Positions 1 through 6,634 of a DNA stretch of 16,224 nucleotides are shown here, piece after piece. The stretch is taken from NCBI GenBank assembly GCA_947096075.1, contig CAMUQE010000030.1, positions 1 to 16,224 of the forward strand, written 5' to 3'. The translations under genes were made by a program, and so were the position numbers. Under the pieces are notes generated by a model. It saw nothing but the letters and a program-made list of their open reading frames with translations, was not told the DNA's origin and did no database searches. Positions within the stretch are counted from its first letter, which is position 1, and each line of letters opens with the position of its first letter. This DNA comes from Veillonella parvula. GTDB taxonomy: Bacteria > Bacillota > Negativicutes > Veillonellales > Veillonellaceae.

Positions 1-495
1 ATAATCATTACTAACAACGGCCATGCCTGTCAAACCATTAAGTCCAGTCCCTCTAATGAGATGAGCTAAGATTGACTCGGCTTGGTCATCTTTATGATGA
101 GCTACTGCAATATAGTCATACCTCTCAGACTGTGCTATGTCGGTCAGCCATTGATATCGAACTTGGCGACCTATAGTTTCCTCTGATAGTTTTTGCGCTT
201 CACTCAATTTAGGCACATCAACGGTAGCCGTATAAAATGGCAGCCCTAGTATTTCCACTTGGTTTCGTAACCATAGAACCTCATCCTTGCTTTCAGAACG
301 AATACAATGATCTACAATAGCAACTCCCAGCTCATACGCCGTGTGACGATGTGTGGCAATATCTTGCAATAAATGCAATAAAGCCATCGAATCAGGACCA
401 CCAGAACAAGCTACCAAGATACGACTATTCTCAGGAAATATATCATGTAATTTTAAAGTGTGATTAACGGTTCGAATGAGTGCTTTCACATTCAC
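1..495 (-). CDS. tilS: tRNA(Ile)-lysidine synthase TilS, N-terminal part (runs off the window)
   Basis: TilS converts the wobble cytidine of the CAU-anticodon tRNA-Ile to lysidine using ATP and lysine, so that AUA is read as Ile; it is normally essential. The 165 codons visible hold the N-type ATP pyrophosphatase signature SGGPDS (residues 31-36) after a hydrophobic strand (ILVAC), and the second family motif HHKDDQAE (133-140) followed by RGTGLNGLTGM. The C-terminal domains lie beyond base 1. The start chosen is GTG at 495, because GGAGGAG sits 7 bases upstream; a second in-frame GTG at 489 is less well spaced. The start lies inside the end of the preceding phosphatase gene (32-base overlap), so the two are probably translationally coupled. 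The order divIC, S1 gene, ppx, tilS matches the Firmicutes neighbourhood in which hpt and ftsH usually follow. Identity is secure from the motifs. Confidence 0.95.
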   Translation of the reverse strand, partial: MNVKALIRTVNHTLKLHDIFPENSRILVACSGGPDSMALLHLLQDIATHRHTAYELGVAIVDHCIRSESKDEVLWLRNQVEILGLPFYTATVDVPKLSEAQKLSEETIGRQVRYQWLTDIAQSERYDYIAVAHHKDDQAESILAHLIRGTGLNGLTGMAVVSNDY

Positions 496-1360
496 GGGCT
501 ATCTCCTCCATACCATCTTGATCGCTCACAAATACATGAGGGACCTCATAGGAATCCATAAAGGACGTTAAAATCTCCGAACCAGCAACGATGATGTCGG
601 CACGACCTGCCGGTAAACCTTTCACTTGTAATCTCTCATCACGACTCATATAGCGCAGTTTCATAATGATACCTTCTACAGTTTCACGGCTCAATTTATG
701 GCCTTGCACCTTTGCACCATCATAGTGGTCTAAGCCTAAATCAATAGCAGCCAAAGTTGTTAGGGTGCCACCAATACCGATAAATTCACCAAATTCACCT
801 TCAATCATCATCGGATCCCAAAGGAAACGGGTTTCCTCCCACACTCGTTGAGGCCCTTCATCAGATATAGATTGAAGGCGTACTGCTCCCACAGGATAAG
901 AACGACTCCAGTACACTCCATTTTTGTTACCTAATGCAAGCTCTGTACTACCTCCACCAATATCGATGGTCGTGTAATGACGTCCATCATCTAATTGATT
1001 TCCTAAAGCGCCATAAAAGCCATAAATAGCCTCTTCATCACCAGATAAAATCCGCCATTCCATAGGACAATACTCACTAATACGTTCCATAAATGCAAGT
1101 CCATTAGCCGCTTCACGAACAGCACTCGTAGCAAAACCAAAGTAATAGTCAGCACCGTATTCATTTGCTATTTTTTTTATATCCGTAAAGGCCTGATAGG
1201 ATGCTTCCATGGATTCAGCTCGCAAGGTACCATCTGTATTTCGTTGACCTAAACGGGTAGTCCACAACTGCTTAGGCTCATAACGCCACTCGTTATTCTC
1301 ATAGGTAGCCAATAATAAACGTACTGAATTAGAGCCAATATCGATAATTGCTAACTTCAT
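464..1360 (-). CDS. ppx: Ppx/GppA family phosphatase (exopolyphosphatase or pppGpp phosphatase)
   Basis: Members hydrolyse inorganic polyphosphate or the gamma phosphate of pppGpp, linking phosphate storage with the stringent response. This 298-residue protein is the short form: two actin-like ATPase lobes without the C-terminal HD domain of E. coli Ppx. Visible motifs are the phosphate-1 loop DIGSNSVRLLL (7-17), ATSAVREAANG (77-87), LSGDEEA with the likely catalytic acid (105-111), the phosphate-2 loop DIGGGSTE (133-140) and GIGGTLTTLAA (195-205), followed by GLPAGRADIIVAG (248-260). ATG at 1360 has AGGAG 6 bases upstream. The 3' end overlaps tilS by 32 bases. Its own promoter lies just upstream (TATAAT at 1399-1404), downstream of the terminator of the S1 gene. 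Sequence alone cannot decide between polyphosphate and pppGpp as the main substrate. Confidence 0.93.
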   Translation of the reverse strand: MKLAIIDIGSNSVRLLLATYENNEWRYEPKQLWTTRLGQRNTDGTLRAESMEASYQAFTDIKKIANEYGADYYFGFATSAVREAANGLAFMERISEYCPMEWRILSGDEEAIYGFYGALGNQLDDGRHYTTIDIGGGSTELALGNKNGVYWSRSYPVGAVRLQSISDEGPQRVWEETRFLWDPMMIEGEFGEFIGIGGTLTTLAAIDLGLDHYDGAKVQGHKLSRETVEGIIMKLRYMSRDERLQVKGLPAGRADIIVAGSEILTSFMDSYEVPHVFVSDQDGMEEIARECESTHSNR

Positions 1361-1398
1361 AATCGCTCCTTACATATACATAGCATTCTCCTAATACT

Positions 1399-1427
1399 AT
1401 TATAGCGTTAATACTCTATACATAAGT
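1399..1427 (-). promoter_or_regulatory. Probable promoter for ppx-tilS
   Basis: A perfect TATAAT -10 box reads on the minus strand at 1399-1404. The -35 region is poor; the best match is TACTTA about 18 bases upstream. It lies between the S1 gene's terminator hairpin and the ppx ribosome site, about 40 bases before the start codon, where a new transcription unit would be expected to begin. Confidence 0.5.
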
Positions 1428-1452
1428 AAAGAGATGGCGGAATGCCATCTCT
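1422..1452 (-). terminator. Rho-independent terminator after the S1-domain gene
   Basis: A perfect 9-bp inverted repeat, AGAGATGGC and its complement (1430-1438 and 1444-1452), encloses a 5-base loop and starts only 5 bases past the TAA stop of the S1 gene. Reading the minus strand, the stem is followed by TTTACTTAT, a moderate T-rich tail. It separates the divIC-S1 unit from ppx-tilS. Confidence 0.75.
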
Positions 1453-1457
1453 CACTA

Positions 1458-1859
1458 TTAATCTCGACGACCGCCTCGGCCTCCGCGTTTTCCTTCGGTA
1501 TTGCGTTTTAAATCGTGTAATCGTTCATTACTATCGCGCAAGAATGATTTCATCTTCGCTTCGAAAGACTCTATACTTTGTTTCGATTGAACACGATGAG
1601 GACGTTTTTTTTCGTCCATACCCTCTTTAGGTTGTGTTTGACGAATGGAAAGGCCAATTTTATTACCATCAATGGATAAAACCTTAACCTTTACCGGATC
1701 CTCAACCTTTAAAAGGGTATTAATATCTTCGACATACCCATGAGCTACTTCAGAAATATGAACTAACCCCGTTTGTTTTTCTCCTAAATCAACAAATACG
1801 CCGAATTTTGTAATACCTGATACGGTACCATCAATAATGTTACCAACTTCGATTGCCAT
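1458..1859 (-). CDS. yabR: S1-domain RNA-binding protein, YabR type
   Basis: A small protein of 133 residues with one S1 (OB-fold) RNA-binding domain at about residues 4-74: VGNIIDGTVSGITKFGVFVDL, then TGLVHISEV and KVKVLSIDGNKIGLSIRQ, close to the consensus repeats of ribosomal protein S1. A basic, polar tail follows, ending in an Arg/Gly-rich stretch (GGRGGRRD) that may add nonspecific RNA affinity. Homologues next to divIC in Bacillus (YabR) and its relatives are thought to be ribosome- or RNA-associated, but the exact role is not settled. ATG at 1859 has a strong AGGAGG 4 bases upstream. The gene lies 70 bases after divIC, probably in the same transcript, and is closed by a terminator hairpin. 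Confidence 0.88.
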   Translation of the reverse strand: MAIEVGNIIDGTVSGITKFGVFVDLGEKQTGLVHISEVAHGYVEDINTLLKVEDPVKVKVLSIDGNKIGLSIRQTQPKEGMDEKKRPHRVQSKQSIESFEAKMKSFLRDSNERLHDLKRNTEGKRGGRGGRRD

Positions 1860-1929
1860 GCAACCTCCTAATTAATGCGGAAACCTTAAACTACAAACTA
1901 ATGCGAAGCAAAAAATAATAAAGTATAAC

Positions 1930-2262
1930 CTATTTTACATATGGTACTTCACCAGGTTTTACCAATCCTAGCTCCTCACGAGCAACCCCTTCTATGGTCC
2001 TTGGATCTTGTAACCTGGCCTTTTCCTGTTCTAACTCTTCATTTCGCTGCTGTAACTCTTGCAATTGTTGCTCTATATGTTGTTTTTCTTGATATACAGC
2101 CACCAAGCGATAAGCCTGCCCTAACAGTAACAGCACCATAATCCCTATGCCAATTCGCTTAATCCACATGAGGATAATACGCTGATCCTGTGCTTTGCGA
2201 TTAGGACGAACCCGTTTGCGCGGCCTTTTTGGGCGTTGTACTTCCATAATGTCCTGAGTCAT
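1930..2262 (-). CDS. divIC: DivIC/FtsB-type septum formation initiator
   Basis: A bitopic cell-division protein of the FtsB/DivIC family, which joins FtsL and FtsQ/DivIB in the septal complex and signals to the septal cell-wall synthase. The architecture fits well: a basic cytoplasmic N-terminus (residues 10-28, many Arg and Lys), one membrane helix (about 36-54), an extracytoplasmic coiled coil rich in Gln, Glu and Leu (about 57-85), then the family's conserved ending around REELGLVKPGE (95-105). The start is uncertain. TTG at 2274 has no ribosome site. ATG at 2262 follows GGGGGA, and ATG at 2247 follows AGGA, both at usable distance; 2262 is chosen. The two ATGs sit in a small direct repeat (GACATTATG). 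Its position just before the S1 gene matches the Bacillus order. Confidence 0.9.
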   Translation of the reverse strand: MTQDIMEVQRPKRPRKRVRPNRKAQDQRIILMWIKRIGIGIMVLLLLGQAYRLVAVYQEKQHIEQQLQELQQRNEELEQEKARLQDPRTIEGVAREELGLVKPGEVPYVK

Positions 2263-2305
2263 AATGTCCCCCAAATATTCATCATCTGTATACTGTCATT
2301 TTTAG

Positions 2306-2336
2306 ATTATACCACATAACAGAGCTTGGGACTAAA
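2306..2336 (-). promoter_or_regulatory. Probable promoter for divIC-S1 gene (extended -10)
   Basis: TGGTATAAT reads on the minus strand (TATAAT at 2306-2311), a perfect -10 with the TGn extension. The -35 candidate TTTAGT (2331-2336) is weak and 19 bases away, as is tolerated for extended -10 promoters. It lies about 44 bases before the chosen divIC start, inside the gap after the dehydrogenase gene. Confidence 0.55.
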
Positions 2337-2439
2337 GAAAATTACAGATATGTCTCATTAAGAACAATAACATAAATCCGTATAAATTTAAAACTCCATA
2401 CGCAATTTTAGCTTTTTATACACGAAAGTAAACATCCAC

Positions 2440-3387
2440 TTACATAGACTCAGCCTTTACAACATGTTCACGAATGACAGCACAAGAAGTTTTAAATAAG
2501 GCTAGCTCTTCATTGGTTAGTTGCAGTTCAAAAACATCTTCGATACCATCTTTACCAATAACAGCAGGAGTAGATGCAAATATTCCTTCTTCTCCATATT
2601 GTCCATCTAAATAACAGGAGCAAGGCAATACCTTCTTTTCGTCATGAAATACAGCGCGGATTAATTCTGTGGTAGCACTAGCAATCCCAAATTCCGTAGA
2701 TCCCTTACCTGCTAGTACATGATAGCCACCAATTTTAACATCATCTAGTGTTTTTGCATGGTCAAGTTCAGGAAATCTATGGGGTAGCTCTCGATGTAAT
2801 TCTAAAAGTGGTTTCCCTTGTACACAAATATGGGACCATGGCACCATAGCACTACCTCCATGTTCACCTAAGCAGTAGGCTGTAATAGAGCGATTACTAA
2901 TAGTAAAGATATGCGCTAATTCTTTTTGCAATCTAGCTGAATCTAGAGCTGTTCCCGTTGAAATGATGCGTTTAGGATTCCACTCAAGATGTTTACATAA
3001 ATAGGTAGCTACCACATCAGCGGGATTAGAAATCGAAATGATAAAGCCTTTGAAGCAAGATTGCTTGATACGTGGAATAACATCTTTAAGTACAGCTACG
3101 GTTTCACCAAGACTCTCGAGCCGATCTTGATACAAATTCGGCAAAGGTCCCGCACTAAAAACGAGAATATCACAATCTCCACATTCTTCAATAGGACCTG
3201 ATGTAGCAGTTACTTGATGTGGAATATAGCTAACGGCATCATTAATATCCATAGCTTGCGCTTGAGCTTTTTTCTCGTCAATATCCATCATATATAATTC
3301 ATCAACCTCACCTTGTAAGGATAAAGAAAATGCTACATGAGAGCCTACATGTCCAGTACCAATAATACCTACCTTGCGTAACTTCAT
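2440..3387 (-). CDS. L-2-hydroxyacid dehydrogenase, LDH/MDH family (lactate dehydrogenase-like)
   Basis: An NAD-dependent 2-hydroxyacid dehydrogenase interconverting a 2-oxoacid and its L-hydroxyacid. With the chosen start (315 residues, normal for the family) the Rossmann loop GTGHVG is at 10-15 and an NAD-selecting Asp at 35. Catalytic features are retained: the loop Arg in DRLE (89), Asn in SNPAD, the Asp and Arg in TALDSAR (149 and 152), and the catalytic His in GEHGG (176). The specificity loop is odd: where LDHs read AGxxQKPGETR and MDHs carry Arg, this protein reads AGPLPNLYQDR, with Pro at the discriminating position. The substrate is therefore unclear; lactate, malate or a bulkier branched hydroxyacid are options. 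ATG at 3387 has GGAGG 5 bases upstream, better than ATG at 3399. No convincing terminator follows. Confidence 0.85.
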   Translation of the reverse strand: MKLRKVGIIGTGHVGSHVAFSLSLQGEVDELYMMDIDEKKAQAQAMDINDAVSYIPHQVTATSGPIEECGDCDILVFSAGPLPNLYQDRLESLGETVAVLKDVIPRIKQSCFKGFIISISNPADVVATYLCKHLEWNPKRIISTGTALDSARLQKELAHIFTISNRSITAYCLGEHGGSAMVPWSHICVQGKPLLELHRELPHRFPELDHAKTLDDVKIGGYHVLAGKGSTEFGIASATTELIRAVFHDEKKVLPCSCYLDGQYGEEGIFASTPAVIGKDGIEDVFELQLTNEELALFKTSCAVIREHVVKAESM

Positions 3388-3481
3388 AAGAGCCTCCATA
3401 CCTTAGCATAAAACGATAACATATCCTCAAATGCCAATTATTTAAATCACGTATATCCGTATATGATTTACCTTAATAGAA

Positions 3482-4297
3482 TCATAACTCATTTAAATTC
3501 ATCTCATCCAAATTGAGTGGGAACAAATCTTTTCCTTCCATCGCTTGAGGAGATTTTTCTAAATATTGTTTACGCATGGACCATAAGATATCCAAATCCT
3601 TAGGATCTAATTTAGATAAAGCATATATCATAGTAAAATCAGAACCATAATGCCCACGTAAACTATCAGGCACACGCTTAGAACCTTCACCACTAATGCG
3701 ATTATTAAAAAAACCTTGGATACGACGATTATCTAAATCTATAATAATAAAACCTGATCCATCATACACATATAATGTATGATTAACACGTTTTAATGCA
3801 CGTACTGTATTCGTAATAAAATACTGGTCCTTCAAATCGATGAGAGACGACTCATACCCAGAATGGTAAAAGTCACCATAATAATGGGCCCCTCCATCTG
3901 TATAGTCCAACAAACTTTTAAATTCGTCTTGCTCATCATTACTGAAATCAGACAATGCTTTTACCGTTGTTACATTCCGTAAGCCTCGTTGGTAATCATC
4001 CGATTTAGGAGGTTCTATATGTTGCCCTCTAAAGGTTATGGGCATCAAGCGAAGTGTATTATCAGATAAATTATAAATCCCTAGTCCTTCATAACCTAAG
4101 AAGTACACTTGTGAGCCACTGGTTTTCATTGCTAATATTCGTTTTGAAATAATGGCATCACTAGAATTAACCAGTGTATGCGCTTCTGGATCAATACGTA
4201 CTGTTTTGCTATCATAATTTGCCCCTACAGCAAGCCAGTAAGATATGCCCATTATAATAAGTGCCAGTACAAATAATCCAATACATTTTATATTCAT
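3482..4297 (-). CDS. Uncharacterised membrane-anchored or exported protein
   Basis: I do not recognise this 271-residue protein. It starts with a hydrophobic helix (about residues 4-24), either a signal-anchor or an uncleaved signal, so most of it should lie outside the cytoplasmic membrane. Two segments resemble each other: 63-86 (QVYFLGYEGLGIYNL) and 174-197 (TLYVYDGSGFIIIDL). Each looks like a pair of beta strands of the kind seen in beta-propeller blades, separated by a polar region rich in Asp, Tyr and Gly. The C-terminus is charged, with Asn and Leu repeats. No catalytic motif, lipobox or LPXTG signal was seen. ATG at 4297 has GGAG 7 bases upstream, and a good promoter lies just before it. 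The dehydrogenase gene starts 94 bases downstream and could share the transcript. Confidence 0.75.
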   Translation of the reverse strand: MNIKCIGLFVLALIIMGISYWLAVGANYDSKTVRIDPEAHTLVNSSDAIISKRILAMKTSGSQVYFLGYEGLGIYNLSDNTLRLMPITFRGQHIEPPKSDDYQRGLRNVTTVKALSDFSNDEQDEFKSLLDYTDGGAHYYGDFYHSGYESSLIDLKDQYFITNTVRALKRVNHTLYVYDGSGFIIIDLDNRRIQGFFNNRISGEGSKRVPDSLRGHYGSDFTMIYALSKLDPKDLDILWSMRKQYLEKSPQAMEGKDLFPLNLDEMNLNEL

Positions 4298-4319
4298 CTA
4301 CGCTCTCCATGACTCCCCA

Positions 4320-4347
4320 ATCATAAAACGTAAAAGTATGCGTACAA
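4320..4347 (-). promoter_or_regulatory. Promoter for the orphan exported-protein gene
   Basis: TTGTAC (4342-4347) and TATGAT (4320-4325) are spaced by 16 bases on the minus strand, matching 4 of 6 and 5 of 6 consensus positions. The predicted transcript would begin about 15-18 bases before the ATG at 4297 and would just include its ribosome site. Two related elements, TACAATATGTATC (4343-4355) and TACAATGTATC (4361-4371) on the plus strand, overlap and flank the -35 box and could be an operator. Confidence 0.6.
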
Positions 4348-4398
4348 TATGTATCGTGTTTACAATGTATCTAACATTAGCTTATATACGATTCTAGC

Positions 4399-4869
4399 TT
4401 ATACATCCAATTGAGATAATCGGTCGGCAACCTTAACCCCTTTATATGTGAAAGTTGGTAACAGCTGAGATAGCGGTTCTAGTACAAAATTACGATTCCA
4501 AAAATGAGGATGCGGTATCACAAGACTTTCATCACACAGAGAAATCATTTTCCCCTCTGTATCGTACACTAAAATAATATCCAAATCTAATGTGCGAGGG
4601 CCCCAATGAATCAATCGTTTTCGTCCAGCCGCCTGCTCTAATTGCTGAATAAGGCTGAGCATTTGATGTGGTCCTAGAGTGCTTTCACAAGACCATACGC
4701 CATTAACAAAGGTATCTTGTTCCGTATATCCCCACGGCTCAGTTTCAATAAGAGCAGAAGCGACTAACTTAGAAACTCCCTCATGTTGTTGCAAGGATTG
4801 AAAAGCAGAGTTAATATAGCCCCTCTTGTCCCCCATATTCGAGCCTACACTGATGTAATAGGTATACAT
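4399..4869 (-). CDS. folK: 2-amino-4-hydroxy-6-hydroxymethyldihydropteridine pyrophosphokinase (HPPK)
   Basis: Transfers pyrophosphate from ATP to 6-hydroxymethyl-7,8-dihydropterin, making the substrate of dihydropteroate synthase. The 156-residue length is typical for a stand-alone HPPK. Motifs in order: GSNMGD (9-14), ETEPWGYTEQDTFVNGV (42-58), GPRTLDLDII (90-99, with Asp95 and Asp97 as the Mg ligands) and IPHPHFWNRNFVLEPL (118-133). The start is ATG at 4869, whose A is also the last base of the folB stop (TGATG); a TTG one codon upstream is in frame but unnecessary. GGGGA lies about 8 bases upstream. It is the last gene of the folate operon, and the folP-folB-folK order is the same as in Bacillus. 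No clear terminator follows. Confidence 0.95.
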   Translation of the reverse strand: MYTYYISVGSNMGDKRGYINSAFQSLQQHEGVSKLVASALIETEPWGYTEQDTFVNGVWSCESTLGPHQMLSLIQQLEQAAGRKRLIHWGPRTLDLDIILVYDTEGKMISLCDESLVIPHPHFWNRNFVLEPLSQLLPTFTYKGVKVADRLSQLDV

Positions 4870-5231
4870 CAAATTTGTCCCCTTGTGGTTACTACTTCAA
4901 CAAAATCTAAAATACCTGAAATCGGTACAGATGGTTTACGCACAGTTACAGACAACCCAACAATACCTTGATAATGTTGGTACAAAGAATCAGCGATAAG
5001 CGCCCCCAAGCGCTCTAGAAGATTATGCTTCTCACCCGTCATGATAGACTCTACAATCTCGTATACCTCTACATAATTGATGGAATCCTCTAATTGATCA
5101 CTTTGACCAGCCTTTGTTAGATCAGTTATTATTTCTACGTCTACAAAAAATCGTTGGCCTTGCTCTTGTTCGGATGCCAAGTTGCCATGGTAGCCATAGA
5201 ACGCTATATTTTTTAAAACGATTTTATCCAT
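4869..5231 (-). CDS. folB: Dihydroneopterin aldolase
   Basis: Cleaves 7,8-dihydroneopterin to 6-hydroxymethyldihydropterin and glycolaldehyde, feeding folK. At 120 residues it matches the usual length of this tunnel-fold enzyme. Recognisable segments are FYGYHGNLASEQEQGQRFFV (11-30, containing the substrate-binding Glu at 21), DSINYVEVYEIVE (49-61), LLERLGALIAD (71-81) and VRKPSVPISG (97-106, with the catalytic Lys at 99). Its ATG shares a base with the folP stop codon and its own stop shares a base with folK, a fully overlapped cassette indicating translational coupling. GAGG lies about 6 bases before the start. No anomaly is visible. Confidence 0.95.
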   Translation of the reverse strand: MDKIVLKNIAFYGYHGNLASEQEQGQRFFVDVEIITDLTKAGQSDQLEDSINYVEVYEIVESIMTGEKHNLLERLGALIADSLYQHYQGIVGLSVTVRKPSVPISGILDFVEVVTTRGQI

Positions 5232-6064
5232 TATTCACCTCGTAATAGGCCATCCGCTACAGCTAAGGCGCGTTTATGCATTTTCACATTGTGAACACGA
5301 ACCATGTCGATGCCTTGGAATACGCCTGTAATACAAGCAGCAACGGTACCTTCATCGCGTTCTTCCGGTGGTAATCCACCTAACATAGATCCGATGAAAC
5401 GCTTGCGGCTCGGAGCAAGCAAAACAGGATATTCATGAGCTGTTAGCTCACCTAAACGCTGCATAACTTCAATATTTTGCTCTTCGGTTTTTCCAAAACC
5501 AATACCTGGATCAAGCCAGATTTGTTGAGGAGTTATTCCCTCCTTTAAGGCTTTATCGATAGCACAGAAGAAGAATGCTTTCATATCTTCAATGATATCA
5601 CCATAATTTGTATCATTGCTGTTATGCATGATAATAACAGGTACATTATATTTAGCCGCTACCGCTGCCATATCAGGATCATAATGTAATCCCCATACAT
5701 CATTTAAAATATGTGCCCCTTTAGAGAAAGCATATTCTGCAGTTTTAGCATGATATGTGTCAATAGATACAGGAACTGTAGAGGCCTGTAAGACAGGCTC
5801 TATTAATAGAGACAAGCGTTCTATTTCCTCGTCTGCGGTCAAAGGTGTAGAACCTGGGCGTGTAGATTCAACGCCTAAATCGATAATATCTGCACCATCT
5901 TCAATCATTTGCTTTACATGCGCTGCTGCTGTTTCTGGTGTGTTGAATTGACCTCCATCAGAGAAGGAGTCAGGTGTACCATTCAGTATGCCCATAATAA
6001 GGGTTCGATCGCACAAAGATAAACTTTTGCCATCATTCCATGTATAATTTCTACGTTTAAACAT
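5231..6064 (-). CDS. folP: Dihydropteroate synthase (sulfonamide target)
   Basis: Joins 6-hydroxymethyldihydropterin pyrophosphate to p-aminobenzoate, giving dihydropteroate. It is a TIM barrel of 277 residues. Motifs: MGILNGTPDSFSDGG (24-38, loop 1), LGVESTRPG (63-71, loop 2), SIDT (100-103), Asn121 in ILNDVWG, LDPGIGFGKT (184-193), the substrate Lys221 in SRKRF, and RVHNV (257-261). Two positions depart from the common signature: Gly instead of Val in NVTPDSF, and Val instead of Gly in GGESTRPG. Both are in the loops that close over p-aminobenzoate and sulfonamides, although the Phe and Pro commonly mutated in resistant strains are retained. ATG at 6064 lies 8 bases inside the end of folE, with GGAGG 8 bases upstream. 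Confidence 0.95.
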   Translation of the reverse strand: MFKRRNYTWNDGKSLSLCDRTLIMGILNGTPDSFSDGGQFNTPETAAAHVKQMIEDGADIIDLGVESTRPGSTPLTADEEIERLSLLIEPVLQASTVPVSIDTYHAKTAEYAFSKGAHILNDVWGLHYDPDMAAVAAKYNVPVIIMHNSNDTNYGDIIEDMKAFFFCAIDKALKEGITPQQIWLDPGIGFGKTEEQNIEVMQRLGELTAHEYPVLLAPSRKRFIGSMLGGLPPEERDEGTVAACITGVFQGIDMVRVHNVKMHKRALAVADGLLRGE

Positions 6065-6626
6065 TTACCTGTCCTCCGCCTAACATTGCCAACGCTTCAT
6101 CTCTTAATGTGCCCTTTTCGGCTAATACGCCTCGGCTTTCTAATGTAATAACCTTTGAATCTTGCTGCATGGTACCTTTGATGAGCATACACAACTGAGT
6201 CGATGTAATGCGTACAAATACGCCATGAGCGGATAAATCATTCATAATAGCATCAGCTAATTCAGATGCTAACCGCTCTTGTAATTGCGGTCTACGGCTA
6301 AGGATATTCACGATATCTTGAAACTTACTAAGTCCTGCCACACATCCATCCTTTGGTTGGTACACGATATCTACGGTACCAAAGAAAGGCAATAAATGAT
6401 GCTCACACATGGAGTAAAAAGGAATCCCTGTAACTGCTACGAGACCTTTATAGTCTGTGCTGAAAGTCTCTCCCCATGCAGCTTTCGTGTCTAATCCTAC
6501 TCCGCTGAATAGTTCACTATATAATTCTGTTACACGACTTGGTGTCTTCTCTAATTCTGGTGCCTCTGTATCAACAGATAAAGCCTCTAAAAATTGCTTT
6601 ATCCCGTCCTTTGCACGTTGATTCAT
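6057..6626 (-). CDS. folE: GTP cyclohydrolase I with a non-canonical HxC motif
   Basis: FolE opens GTP and rearranges it to 7,8-dihydroneopterin triphosphate, the first pterin step. The start is ATG at 6626, 4 bases after AGGAGG, which itself overlaps the TAG stop of the ABC-F gene; the protein is 189 residues, normal for the family. The zinc motif CEHH (74-77) and the RRPQLQERL segment (111-119) are intact, and the third zinc ligand Cys146 is present. The preceding motif, usually HLCM or HYCV, reads TQLCM: the catalytic His (His179 in E. coli) is Gln144, and the triphosphate-binding Arg of the next segment is Lys150. The residues after it also diverge (GTMQQDSK rather than GVRKPGS). Activity may therefore be altered or may use a different proton donor. 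The operon context still supports a pterin role. Confidence 0.92.
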   Translation of the reverse strand: MNQRAKDGIKQFLEALSVDTEAPELEKTPSRVTELYSELFSGVGLDTKAAWGETFSTDYKGLVAVTGIPFYSMCEHHLLPFFGTVDIVYQPKDGCVAGLSKFQDIVNILSRRPQLQERLASELADAIMNDLSAHGVFVRITSTQLCMLIKGTMQQDSKVITLESRGVLAEKGTLRDEALAMLGGGQVNV

Positions 6627-6634
6627 CGGTCCTC

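Noticed and set aside
1361..1391. A 9-codon leader frame (starting ATG CTA TGT) ending on the ppx start codon
   Set aside because: Its AGGAG lies only one base before the ATG, too close to work well, and the encoded peptide shows no regulatory pattern.
2390..2440. AT-rich inverted repeat (GTATAAA/TTTATAC) after the dehydrogenase gene
   Set aside because: The stem is only 7 A/T-rich pairs around a loop of about 30 bases, with no T tract placed to make a terminator.
3397..3399. ATG at 3399 as start of the dehydrogenase
   Set aside because: AAGG is only one base away, whereas the ATG at 3387 has GGAGG at ideal spacing and gives the usual short N-terminus before the GxGxxG loop.
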